This document shows positions 1 to 7,918 of a stretch of DNA of 25,302 bases, one piece after another. The notes beneath the pieces are model-generated. The model was given only the letters and a program-made list of their open reading frames with translations, was not told the DNA's origin and ran no database searches. This DNA comes from an uncultured Mollicutes bacterium (GTDB lineage Bacteria; Bacillota_I; Bacilli_A; RFN20; CAG-288): positions 1 to 25,302 of the forward strand of contig URQF01000009.1 of the NCBI GenBank assembly GCA_900549915.1. Direction: 5' to 3'. Each line of letters opens with the position of its first letter. Position 1 is the stretch's first letter. The translations under genes and the position numbers were made by a program.

Positions 1-100
1 TATCGCCTGCCTTTTTCAGGCAGGTGCCTTTGGGCCGAAACCTGCGGATGAATTCCGGGTATGCTGTTTTTCTCACGCGTATAGTTTACAGCATACAATA
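1..100. other. Structured non-coding stretch of unknown identity
   Basis: No coding frame was recognised. Three hairpins can be drawn. Positions 6-12 pair with 18-24 (CCTGCCT/AGGCAGG, 5-base loop). Positions 20-25 pair with 40-45 (GCAGGT/ACCTGC), with an inner GCC/GGC. Positions 59-67 pair with 88-96 (GTATGCTGT/ACAGCATAC). The first two share bases and exclude each other, as in a switching leader or terminator/antiterminator pair. I could not match it to tmRNA, RNase P RNA, SRP RNA, T-box or a riboswitch class. The strand is unknown and the element may continue past the window edge. Confidence 0.35.
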
Positions 101-113
101 CAATATCTTCAAG

Positions 114-150
114 AAAAAAGGAAATGCCCTAATCAACATCATTTCCCCTT
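114..150 (-). terminator. Rho-independent terminator after the zinc-ribbon gene
   Basis: Read on the minus strand, GGAAATG (146-140) pairs with CATTTCC (126-120) around a 13-base loop and is followed by TTTTTT. It lies about 30 bases past the stop of the zinc-ribbon gene. Confidence 0.75.
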
Positions 151-174
151 TCTTGCGATTGCCCTAAGAAAAAA

Positions 175-474
175 TCAGAAATTCCGGAACCGGTTTCCGC
201 AGTATTTGCAGTACTCGGCATCCTTGTCATTAATGCCTTTGCATTTCGGACAAATCTTGGTCTGATTTCCTTTCGGAAGCGGCTTTTTCGCAATCCGATA
301 CAGGCATTGGACAATGATCAAAGAAAAAATAGAAAGAATCAATAAGCAGATACAGAGAACCGAAGAGCTGTTCAAATCGGATGCGTTTTTCCTCGAAAAG
401 ATAAGACCGACCACACTCCCGATAAACCTAGCAAAACAAGAATAGACTAATACACGATATAAAACACGATTCAT
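175..474 (-). CDS. Small membrane protein with C-terminal zinc ribbon
   Basis: A 99-residue protein of unknown function. Two hydrophobic segments (about residues 7-26 and 38-58) are followed by a short basic linker and a C-terminal zinc ribbon with two CxxC knuckles, CPKC and CKYC, about 15 residues apart. This layout is common in small 'zinc-ribbon domain-containing' membrane proteins of Bacilli. One residue of the first membrane segment (CFAxFIG) is AGG; read as Met it removes a charged residue from the segment. The start ATG has a GGGGGTG ribosome binding site about 8 bases upstream. The gene lies directly behind a strong terminator that follows the lipoprotein gene, with almost no room for a separate promoter, so expression may depend on read-through. 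It ends before its own terminator. The zinc ligand set is clear; the cellular role cannot be inferred. Confidence 0.8.
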   Translation of the reverse strand: MNRVLYRVLVYSCFARFIGSVVGLIFSRKNASDLNSSSVLCICLLILSIFSLIIVQCLYRIAKKPLPKGNQTKICPKCKGINDKDAEYCKYCGNRFRNF

Positions 475-494
475 GGAACAAACACCCCCAGAAA

Positions 495-530
495 GAAAGA
501 AAAAGAGGGAGGCTACTAGCCTCCCCCTCG
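495..530 (-). terminator. Strong terminator between the lipoprotein and zinc-ribbon genes
   Basis: On the minus strand GGGAGGC (525-519) pairs with GCCTCCC (513-507) around a 5-base loop, and the tail is TCTTTTTCTTTCTTTC. It starts 16 bases after the lipoprotein stop and ends about 20 bases before the start of the zinc-ribbon gene. Confidence 0.85.
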
Positions 531-545
531 TATTTTTGAAACAGA

Positions 546-2618
546 TTAAGCAGCTAAAGCAGAAGTGATGAGAGTATCGTAAGTAGACTTTGCGGTTCCG
601 ATATCTTTCAGGGAGAAGTCAAGCCTAGATCCCCGATAATATTTGCCATCAGTATACCTAGCATCGAGCTGGATATTGAAAGCAGTAACAGAACCATCAG
701 ATGCAGTCTCTGTATTGATAAGAGTGAAGTAAGTCAGATCGTTACGTTCCAAATACTGTTCAAGCTGAGCACCAGTGATTCCGAAGAAGAAGAGACCAAA
801 AGCATCATAGCAGTTCGAAGTAGACCTGTAATTGTTGTAATACGGAGTGCTATCGCCGCCCCAGAACGGAGCAGCTTCATCGGATAACCTGTAGAGAGCA
901 CCAGAGGCATCAAGAAGGGCTCCAAATCCACCATCAACGAAGTAACCGCTTGGAGCAAACTCGGTCCTAGCATTTAATTTAACATCCTGAGTAGCACCAG
1001 AAGAGGTCTGACCCTTTAAGACATCGCCGACTTCGACATGAGCGGCAACAGAACCTGCTTCAGCAACGTAGGAAAGTTCATGGACCTTGCCATCTTTAGC
1101 AATACCAAAACCGATGTTTCCGCGAGCGTCTTTGGTGGTTTTATCTGTTCCCCATGCAGCGCCGGTATCAGCCTGATACTGGGTCTTAGAAGCTTCCGGA
1201 ACCTCTAAGAAGACATAGTTCTTAGTATAATGCCAATAACGATAGACAGTGCCATAGGCTTTCTTTCCATCTTTAGTGTAATCATACTGAATCGGCTCAG
1301 TGTAAGTATAGCTATCTGCGTTGAAAGCAGCCTTCCTTGCTTTCTTAGCAGCATTCCTTCCAGGATTCTGAACCTTGATGTCAGTAACAAGATAGTTCCT
1401 GATATCGGTATCAAGAACAGTGCTGCCGACATTGGAAATAGTTCCAACCATAGCCGGATAAGAAGCCTCTTTCGAAGAGCCTTCAGCAACGATACGGGTT
1501 AAACCAGCGCCCTGAACCGGAGTGATTGTAATCTTGATATCAGTGGCATCAATGACTTGGACAGAGGTATCAATCCAAGAAGCGGCATCGACATAGGTAT
1601 AGACCTGTTTAGCCTGCCTATTAGAAATCATGCCAGAAGGATCGACCCTGTTCCAAAGCCTGCACTCAAGAATAGCAAGATAAGTGGATTCCTCCGTTTC
1701 GGAAGTTCCACCTTTGATTTCATAGAGGTTATCATCAGTCTTGGTAGACGGACCCCAAGCCGGATTGATCAAAGAGAAGGAATTGAACAGATAGCTGCCG
1801 AAAGCTTCAGAATCACCGGCAAAGTTGTCACCATCGAGGAAGCCCTGAGAAGAACTGACGGCAAGGATTGCAGAAGAACGGAAGTTTTCATCTGTTACAA
1901 CCTTTTCATTTTCGGTATCAATGTGCCTGTTCTTATCGATATAGAAAGCCTGGTTTTCGCTGTTGACAGCAATACCATAACGGGCATAGTAATCAGCATC
2001 TTTATCATCAATAGCTTTAGAAGTCCAAAGATTTCCCTTCTTGCCATCCGTGACAGTAAGAGCCTTTTCAACACGTTTCGTGATGGTAGTCGTTACATTG
2101 TTCTTAAGGCTTTCATCTTCCGGAGCACCAGTGAAGGTGTAGTTCTTAGCAGAAGCTAAAGCAGTAAGAGCCTCTTTTAACGTCGGTTTAGCGGCAATGA
2201 CAGTCAGAGCAAAAGTCTTGGAATTACCGGTTTCGACAGAAGTGACTTTCCTGTTGATAGTTCCAGGTTCAATACCAAGGAGCTTAACGTTAGAAACACT
2301 ATTAGCATGGTCATCAACACCGCCACTGGTTAAAGAGACACCGGCAACATTCGGATTGTCGATTTCAACGTTGACAGTCTTGTTACGAAGAGCACTGGTA
2401 ACATTGAAACGGAATGTAGCAGTCTGATTGACTTCAAAAGTCGTGTTGCCACGCCTAGTGATGGTGTCATCATTCGTATTGACAGTAGAAGTAGGTGTTT
2501 CTGTTGCAGGTTGATCCGAAACAGACGGAGTCGGAGTCGGAGTCGGCTTGTTGTTGCAACCAACAAGTCCAAGGGCAGTGAAAGCAACAATTGTCATTAA
2601 TAAACTTTTCTTTTTCAT
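546..2618 (-). CDS. Large lipoprotein of unknown function
   Basis: A 690-residue secreted lipoprotein. The N-terminus MKKKSLLM leads into a hydrophobic stretch and the lipobox LVGC, so Cys21 would carry the lipid anchor. A Thr/Pro-rich linker (about 24-50) follows, then a region of about 90 residues with the look of a bacterial Ig-like beta-sandwich (about 55-145). The remaining 540 residues are rich in Tyr, Asp and Thr and were not recognised. I chose the ATG at 2618 because GGGAGGG lies 9 bases upstream; the longer in-frame TTG start would translate through that ribosome binding site. The gene stands alone, with a terminator-like hairpin on each side. Its place next to the opp operon suggests a cell-surface binding or adhesion role, but this is inference: I see no solute-binding protein signature. 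Confidence 0.85.
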   Translation of the reverse strand: MKKKSLLMTIVAFTALGLVGCNNKPTPTPTPSVSDQPATETPTSTVNTNDDTITRRGNTTFEVNQTATFRFNVTSALRNKTVNVEIDNPNVAGVSLTSGGVDDHANSVSNVKLLGIEPGTINRKVTSVETGNSKTFALTVIAAKPTLKEALTALASAKNYTFTGAPEDESLKNNVTTTITKRVEKALTVTDGKKGNLWTSKAIDDKDADYYARYGIAVNSENQAFYIDKNRHIDTENEKVVTDENFRSSAILAVSSSQGFLDGDNFAGDSEAFGSYLFNSFSLINPAWGPSTKTDDNLYEIKGGTSETEESTYLAILECRLWNRVDPSGMISNRQAKQVYTYVDAASWIDTSVQVIDATDIKITITPVQGAGLTRIVAEGSSKEASYPAMVGTISNVGSTVLDTDIRNYLVTDIKVQNPGRNAAKKARKAAFNADSYTYTEPIQYDYTKDGKKAYGTVYRYWHYTKNYVFLEVPEASKTQYQADTGAAWGTDKTTKDARGNIGFGIAKDGKVHELSYVAEAGSVAAHVEVGDVLKGQTSSGATQDVKLNARTEFAPSGYFVDGGFGALLDASGALYRLSDEAAPFWGGDSTPYYNNYRSTSNCYDAFGLFFFGITGAQLEQYLERNDLTYFTLINTETASDGSVTAFNIQLDARYTDGKYYRGSRLDFSLKDIGTAKSTYDTLITSALAA

Positions 2619-2627
2619 ATCTATAAA

Positions 2628-2634
2628 CCCTCCC
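2628..2634 (-). promoter_or_regulatory. Ribosome binding site deciding the lipoprotein start
   Basis: GGGAGGG on the minus strand lies 9 bases before the ATG at 2618. It sits inside the longer open frame and so argues against the upstream TTG start. Confidence 0.8.
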
Positions 2635-2666
2635 AAAAAGTTATATTACAGATTTTAAGCTTCTCT

Positions 2667-2694
2667 ATTTTACCGAGAATTTTATTTTAATTAA
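2667..2694 (-). promoter_or_regulatory. Possible promoter of the lipoprotein gene
   Basis: TTAATT (2694-2689), a 16-base spacer, then TAAAAT (2672-2667) in AT-rich DNA downstream of the opp terminator. The -10 is good and the -35 is poor. A TAATAT further downstream is an alternative -10. Confidence 0.25.
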
Positions 2695-2704
2695 GGATAG
2701 TGGA

Positions 2705-2746
2705 AGAACAGAAGAGGCTCTTCACCATCTCATGGTGAGAACCTCT
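2705..2746 (-). terminator. Terminator-like hairpin after oppF
   Basis: On the minus strand AGAGG...TCACCAT (2746-2732), a 3-base loop, then ATGGTGA...CCTCT (2728-2713), with one bulge. The tail TCTGTTCTTCC is U-rich and AAAA precedes the stem. It is the most likely end of the opp operon transcript, and the plus strand CCTCTTTT makes it possibly bidirectional. Confidence 0.65.
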
Positions 2747-2798
2747 TTTGCTAAAAATGCCGTATTTAAGGGAATATTTAGAATTTTTGATGTTTTAT

Positions 2799-2828
2799 CC
2801 GCTTACTTCATTTAATTGCTGTAAGCGG
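2799..2828 (-). repeat. Hairpin just after the oppF stop
   Basis: CCGCTTAC (2799-2806) and GTAAGCGG (2821-2828) form a perfect 8-bp stem with a 14-base loop, starting 8 bases past the oppF stop. The tail on the minus strand (ATAAAACATC) is not a proper U-tract, so it may be an mRNA-stabilising hairpin or a weak first terminator. Confidence 0.5.
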
Positions 2829-2836
2829 TAACAGTC

Positions 2837-4156
2837 CTAATATTCGATTCCCTGTTTCTTCCGCAGTTCTTCTTTTTCTGCGTTTTTCTTATCGTCTTCG
2901 ACAATCCTTTCTTTATACTTAGCGATTTCCTTAGAAGAAGCTAAGACAAAGTGTCCGGGAACAATCTCGACGAATTTCGGTTTTTCTTCCCGATAGTCGT
3001 GTTCCTTTGCCGGATTATAGACGATACGTTTCCGCTTCTTTTCGCTTAGCGGATCCGGTTTTGGAATTGCCGAGAGAAGAGCACGCGTATAGGGATGAAG
3101 CGGATGAGCGAAGAGCTCATCACTGCTTGCCATCTCGACCATCTCGCCGAAGTACCTGACAGCAATACGATCGCAGAAGTACTTAACAACCGATAAGTCG
3201 TGGGCAATGAACCTCAGGGTAAGACCGTGGTTCACTTTTAAGTCATTGAGAAGATTGATAATCTGAGCACGGATAGAGACATCCAATGCGGAGATTGGCT
3301 CATCGCAGATCCTGAATTCCGGGTTCCTGATGATAGCACGGGCGATGCCAATACGCTGACGCTGTCCTCCAGAGAACTCATTTGGATAACGAGAGCAGTA
3401 ATCCGGAATCAAGCCGACTTCCTCTAAGACTTTGACCGCTTTCTCATGGTTTTCCTGACGATTGCGGTAGCCTTGAATCTTCAAGCCTTCCTGAATGATG
3501 TCTTCGACCGTCCTTCGAGGATCCAGAGAGTCAATCGGATCCTGGAAGATCCTTTGCCTCTTACTCCTCAGCTTCGGGTCAACATGACGGTTATCGTAAC
3601 GGATTCTCTTGATTTTCTGAACCTGTTCCCGTTTGATTTCGGCAACATGTTCTTTGATCTTCTGGACTTCTTTTTCGTAGTTGTCCTTAACTGCGTTGTA
3701 CTGAATCTGCTCTTCTAAGGTGTTGTTGTTCCTTTCGGAGAGCTCACTCTTCTCCTTCTGGCGGATTTCCTTGATCTTGGCATCGCCTTTGATCTTAGAC
3801 CACTTGATTTCCTTCTGGTTCCACCGGTCACCAGCGGCAACACGATAGCCTTTGAAGTAAACAGATCCGCTCGTCGGCTGATAAAGACGGATGATGGAAC
3901 GTCCCGTTGTGGTCTTACCGCATCCGGATTCACCGACTAAGCCGAAGCATTCGCCTTTCTTGATATCGAAGGAAACATCGTGGACAGCTTTCAGTTTCTT
4001 ACCGCCTCCCCTAGGGAAGAACCTCTTCAGATGACGGACAGAGACGAGAATGTTCTGATTGACAAGCTCCTCTTTATAGGTAACCCCATGAACCTTCTTT
4101 TCCTTATTCGAGGAGATAAACTGCTGAATCGGATTATTTTTCGAGTTCTGATTCAT
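2837..4156 (-). CDS. oppF: Oligopeptide ABC transporter ATP-binding protein OppF
   Basis: The second ATPase of the oligopeptide importer; it pairs with OppD on the cytoplasmic face and hydrolyses ATP to drive peptide uptake. Walker A GESGCGKTT (75-83), Q-loop FQDP (Gln205), signature SGGQRQR (252-258), Walker B CDEP (Asp285, Glu286) and the switch His319 are all present. The oligopeptide-type C-terminal HPYTRALLSAIPKPDP motif follows. At 439 residues it is over 100 longer than usual. Most of the excess is a charged, probably helical insertion (about 105-195) between Walker A and the Q-loop, plus a lysine-rich tail. AGG codons give Met in KMQMIFQDP, DPRMTV, FMICDEP, LMFIAHD and AVMYFGEMVE, all matching the family. 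It overlaps the end of oppD by 23 bases, which implies translational coupling. It is the last gene of oppABCDF. Confidence 0.95.
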   Translation of the reverse strand: MNQNSKNNPIQQFISSNKEKKVHGVTYKEELVNQNILVSVRHLKRFFPRGGGKKLKAVHDVSFDIKKGECFGLVGESGCGKTTTGRSIIRLYQPTSGSVYFKGYRVAAGDRWNQKEIKWSKIKGDAKIKEIRQKEKSELSERNNNTLEEQIQYNAVKDNYEKEVQKIKEHVAEIKREQVQKIKRIRYDNRHVDPKLRSKRQRIFQDPIDSLDPRRTVEDIIQEGLKIQGYRNRQENHEKAVKVLEEVGLIPDYCSRYPNEFSGGQRQRIGIARAIIRNPEFRICDEPISALDVSIRAQIINLLNDLKVNHGLTLRFIAHDLSVVKYFCDRIAVRYFGEMVEMASSDELFAHPLHPYTRALLSAIPKPDPLSEKKRKRIVYNPAKEHDYREEKPKFVEIVPGHFVLASSKEIAKYKERIVEDDKKNAEKEELRKKQGIEY

Positions 4157-5861
4157 TTTTCACACCTGCCTTAAGTAAGCTGGCTTTGATACGCTGAGAA
4201 ACAATCTTCGGTTTCTCCACATGGGGAGCGCGTTTATCAAGAAGCCAAGTCGACGCATAATGAGTTTCGCTGATCTTGAAGTAGGGCGGTTCCTGAACAA
4301 AGTCGATAGCCATTGCATACTTGTTACGGGCTGCAAAGGCATCGCCTTTCGGAGGATTGAGCAGATACGGCGGAGTTCCAGGGATTGCTTCCAGTTGTTC
4401 ATGGGAATCAATATCCGGAATAGAAGATAACAGAGCCCAAGTATATGGATGACGAGGATCATAGAAGATCTCGTTTGCCGTACCGACTTCCACAATCTTA
4501 CCAGCATACCTGACAGCGACACGGTCTGCCCTATTGGCAACAACGCCTAAGTCGTGGCTGATGAAGATGATAGACCTGTGACGTTCTGCTTTCAGACGAT
4601 TGATCAGTTCCAGAATCTGAGCCTGAATCGTGACATCCAGAGCGGTTGTCGGTTCATCGCAAATCAGGATTTCCGGATTTGCGGTAAGGGCAATAGCAAT
4701 AACAATACGCTGACGCCTGCCACCGGAGAACTCAAACGGATACTGATTGAAACGGACTTCCGGCTGAGGAATACCGACTTCGGCCATGACCTTTAAAGCA
4801 ATCTGTTTTGCTTCTTTTCGGGTCAGTCTGAACTTTTTCTTGTATTCTTCGTTCTCTTTTCCAATCTTGCTGGCGATTTCGTCATACCCAGCCTTATAGG
4901 AAACAAGTTTTTCCTTCAGAGAAGGACGGGATTTCTTATCCCTCTTCGTCCATTCAATGAAATCCTTCTTTGAATTTTCGAGATACTGTTTCTTCTCTTC
5001 TTTCAGAGGAGTTAGGTTCTTATTATGCTCTGCATCGGCTTCCGCTTTATAGGCTTGATTCGCTTCCTTAGCTTTCTTCTTTGCCTCATCCAAGGCAGCT
5101 TTCAAAGAAGGATATTCTGCCTTATAGGCTTCATTTGCTTCTTTTCTAGCTGGAGCAATCAAGCTAGCTAACTGTTTGTGAGCCGCTTTCTTCTCTGCTT
5201 TGACAGCAGCAATCTGCTTTGCTGTCTCATCCTTCAGAGAATTATACTCAGCAAGCTTATCCGCATAAGAAGCATCATCCTTCTTTAAGGAAGAAAGTTC
5301 GTTCTTCTTATCCCGAAGAGCATTCTCCAAAGTCGAAATCTTGTCATTAAAGGAAGAATCCGAAGCTAAGACCTTGTTCTTAGCTTCCCTGATCTTGTTC
5401 TTCCGTTTGACTTTGCAGTTCTTATAAGCGGCTTCCTCAACAGAAATCCTCTTATCAAAACGTTCTTTCCTATGATTCGAATTAACAAGCCTGGCTTCCG
5501 TAATCTGCTTGCCTACTTTCCTAATCGGATTCAAGGAAGAGAGAGGATCCTGGAAGATCCTTCCGATCTTATGGCCACGGATACGATGGAATTCGCTTTC
5601 CTCGACCTTCGTAAGATCTTCGCCTTCATACCTGACACTTCCGCTTTCAATGATAGCAGAGGCAGGAAGAATACCCATAATCGTCTTAGAAGTAACCGAT
5701 TTACCAGAGCCGGATTCACCGACGATACAAAGAGTTTCCCCTTGATGCAAATCAAAGGAAACACCACGGACAGCATGTACTAAGCCTTCATCCGTCTTGA
5801 ACGATACACGGAGATCCTGAACAGAAAGGATAACCGGAGACTGTTTCTTTTCGTTTTCCAT
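4134..5861 (-). CDS. oppD: Oligopeptide ABC transporter ATP-binding protein OppD
   Basis: The first ATPase of the oligopeptide importer, 575 residues against about 330-350 usual. Walker A GESGSGKS (48-55), Q-loop (Gln104), signature SGGMRQR (369-375), Walker B CDEPTTALD (Asp392, Glu393) and His426 are intact. The C-terminal GTPPYLLNPPKGDAFAARN motif is typical of OppD. The extra length is one insertion of about 220 residues (about 126-345) between the Q-loop and the signature motif. It is very rich in Lys, Glu and Ala and probably forms a long coiled coil projecting from the helical subdomain. AGG restores Met at MIFQDP, NPIMKVGKQI, TEAML, SGGMRQR, MSIIFISHD and VANMADRVAVMYAGKIVE, the family residues there. 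It starts 2 bases after the oppC stop with AAAGGA upstream, so it is cotranscribed and probably coupled. Confidence 0.95.
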   Translation of the reverse strand: MENEKKQSPVILSVQDLRVSFKTDEGLVHAVRGVSFDLHQGETLCIVGESGSGKSVTSKTIMGILPASAIIESGSVRYEGEDLTKVEESEFHRIRGHKIGRIFQDPLSSLNPIRKVGKQITEARLVNSNHRKERFDKRISVEEAAYKNCKVKRKNKIREAKNKVLASDSSFNDKISTLENALRDKKNELSSLKKDDASYADKLAEYNSLKDETAKQIAAVKAEKKAAHKQLASLIAPARKEANEAYKAEYPSLKAALDEAKKKAKEANQAYKAEADAEHNKNLTPLKEEKKQYLENSKKDFIEWTKRDKKSRPSLKEKLVSYKAGYDEIASKIGKENEEYKKKFRLTRKEAKQIALKVMAEVGIPQPEVRFNQYPFEFSGGRRQRIVIAIALTANPEILICDEPTTALDVTIQAQILELINRLKAERHRSIIFISHDLGVVANRADRVAVRYAGKIVEVGTANEIFYDPRHPYTWALLSSIPDIDSHEQLEAIPGTPPYLLNPPKGDAFAARNKYAMAIDFVQEPPYFKISETHYASTWLLDKRAPHVEKPKIVSQRIKASLLKAGVKNESELEK

Positions 5862-5863
5862 GA

Positions 5864-7915
5864 TTAATCCGTTCCTTTCAGTGATGGGTTGAAGGCATCA
5901 CGCAAGCCGTTGCCAAAGAGGTTGAAGCAAATCATCAATAAGGAAATGATGACAGCAGGAACAATCCTTTGGTAAGGATAACTCTGCCTGACGTTCTGAA
6001 CATCCGACAGGATGACACCGAGAGAATCCGCATTCTTAAGTCCTAAGCCTAAGTAAGAAATCGTTGCTTCGTTGAAGATGACAGAAGGAATCCTTAAGAC
6101 AGAAGAAGTAACAATGGTACCAATCGCATTGGGAAGAATATGACGGAAGATCAATCGAGGCGCTTTCGCACCAAGAGTCTTCGCCGCCAATACGTATTCT
6201 CGGTTCTTGTATCGGTAGAACTGAGAACGGGTAATCGATTCCGTTCCAATCCAGCCGGTTAAGCAGAGAGCAAGGGCAAAGACAAAGAAGTTCTGTCCAA
6301 GCTTCAGGGTAAGAACCGTCATTAAGATGATCCACGGCATACCAGAGAGAATATCAACGATACGTTCCCTAGTTAAGTCGGTGAGTCCGCCGAAGAAACC
6401 AGAGATCGATCCCCAGACAACACCGATTAAGATGTTGATGGCAGAGACAATGACACCTAAGATCAAGGAAGTACGAAGACCGGAGAAGACATACTTAAGC
6501 CTGTCTTTTCCTTGGGCTTCTGTTCCCAGAAGATGCTTCGGAATCGAAGTATAGCCGAGGTACTTATACCTCCTGACCGTACATTTCAAAGAGAAGGTAG
6601 AGACACCTTCGATGGTCGTAGCGGTAGCAGAATCAACGGAAACGACATAGACATCGTTCCGCTTGGATCCTTCTTCCGTAATAGAGAATCCTTTGGTCGG
6701 ATTTTTCTCATCAAAGGTGATATAGCCTTTTTCTTTCCAGTCTTTCCTAGTAGACCTTGCAACCGGCCTATCCGCCTTAAGTCCATAGGCAATCTGGTAT
6801 TCGTCATAAAGGACATCACAGCGTTTGGTGATAACATCGCAAGGAGTAACAGCGGTATCTGTCTTCGTGGTCCAATAGCGCGGGTTCTCCTTGCCATCGA
6901 CCGTCTTAGACTCACCAACCCTTGCATTGGCATCATGGAAGGAGCGATAGCCAAGCTCTCGTTTTTCAATCTTAGAAGAAGAACTAGAGGAGAGATCAAA
7001 GTTCTTAAGATAAAGAGCAGTGCTGGAAGTATTCTTCGTATAGAACCTGATACCTAAGGAACCCTTGATCTTTTTTCCGCTGCCAAGAAGAGCAGAGACC
7101 TGCTCGTTCTTCTTAAGAGCATCGGTAATATCTAAGGTGACAGCCTCGTAAGTGGAAATCTTCTGACCTTCGTCAGTTGCTTTTTCAGCAATAGCAGGAT
7201 AGACAGAAGTGCGATCTAAGGCAATAAACCGATTGTTCGTGAAGAAAAGGAGAGAGTAGTCCGGCCTGACACCTTCTTGATCCGTAGATTGGCCAAGAGT
7301 ATAGGAGAGGGTATAAGTATTGTTTAAATCGTAGGTATAGGCATAAGAGTACCTATAACGGATTTCTTCCTTATCCTTCTTATCACCGACAAGACGGACA
7401 AATCCGCCGTTTGCATCATCGGCATGGCCATCGCCATAGCCTTCCCGGACATTGTCGATTTTGACAATATAGTCATCGGAAGCATACTGTCCGATGTAGT
7501 TTCCGTCCTTGTCATAAGGATAAGCTTCGTTCTTATGCCAACGGGTTCCATCCCAGAAACCATTGGATGCTGCTGCAATCTTCGGAGGAAGGTTCGTCTC
7601 ATAGTTATGCTTAGAAGAGATATCGAACGGAACGACACCATTGATAGGCAGGATTAAAGACAGGACAAAAAGAACACCTAAGATAACACCGCCGACAACA
7701 GAAGAACGGTTCTTGACAAACCGGTGCCTTGCATCTTTGAAGAAGGTCGTCGGTTTTGTCGTGAACTTAAGATCATGGATGCTCTTGTCCTGCTGGACAA
7801 GCTTGAAATCATCCGCGGTAATCTTCTTTCCGTTGAGTTCATCCACCTGCGTATTGGCAGGAATCCTGTTCTTTGTAGAAGAGAGCTGGAAATCTTCGTA
7901 TTTGTTTTCTTCCAT
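5864..7915 (-). CDS. oppC: Oligopeptide ABC transporter permease OppC with a large external domain
   Basis: A membrane-spanning half of the peptide channel. The last 225 residues are a normal OppC permease: GTEAQGKDMLKYVFSG entry motif (Met from AGG), several membrane helices, the EAA loop contacting an ATPase (REYVLAAKTLGA), and the C-terminal ISYLGLGL and FGNGLRDAFNP motifs. Residues 1-72 are a charged cytoplasmic N-terminus and 73-92 are the first membrane helix. Between that helix and the next (starting near 481) lies an insertion of about 360 residues, rich in Tyr, Thr, Ser and Asp, predicted to face outside. Ordinary OppC proteins are about 300 residues; this one is 683. The external domain may contact OppA or substrate, but this is inference. 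It starts 3 bases after the oppB stop with GGGAG upstream. Confidence 0.93.
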   Translation of the reverse strand: MEENKYEDFQLSSTKNRIPANTQVDELNGKKITADDFKLVQQDKSIHDLKFTTKPTTFFKDARHRFVKNRSSVVGGVILGVLFVLSLILPINGVVPFDISSKHNYETNLPPKIAAASNGFWDGTRWHKNEAYPYDKDGNYIGQYASDDYIVKIDNVREGYGDGHADDANGGFVRLVGDKKDKEEIRYRYSYAYTYDLNNTYTLSYTLGQSTDQEGVRPDYSLLFFTNNRFIALDRTSVYPAIAEKATDEGQKISTYEAVTLDITDALKKNEQVSALLGSGKKIKGSLGIRFYTKNTSSTALYLKNFDLSSSSSSKIEKRELGYRSFHDANARVGESKTVDGKENPRYWTTKTDTAVTPCDVITKRCDVLYDEYQIAYGLKADRPVARSTRKDWKEKGYITFDEKNPTKGFSITEEGSKRNDVYVVSVDSATATTIEGVSTFSLKCTVRRYKYLGYTSIPKHLLGTEAQGKDRLKYVFSGLRTSLILGVIVSAINILIGVVWGSISGFFGGLTDLTRERIVDILSGMPWIILMTVLTLKLGQNFFVFALALCLTGWIGTESITRSQFYRYKNREYVLAAKTLGAKAPRLIFRHILPNAIGTIVTSSVLRIPSVIFNEATISYLGLGLKNADSLGVILSDVQNVRQSYPYQRIVPAVIISLLMICFNLFGNGLRDAFNPSLKGTD

Positions 7916-7918
7916 ACT

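Noticed and set aside
1557..2159. Plus-strand open frame of 200 codons opposite the lipoprotein gene
   Set aside because: Same cause: antisense to a gene with a convincing signal peptide and ribosome binding site; composition is not protein-like.
2619..2636. Upstream TTG start adding MGGFID to the lipoprotein
   Set aside because: The added codons are the ribosome binding site GGGAGGG itself, and the signal peptide starts cleanly at MKKKSL.
6512..7057. Plus-strand open frame of 181 codons opposite oppC
   Set aside because: Antisense to the external domain of OppC; no start signal or recognisable motif.
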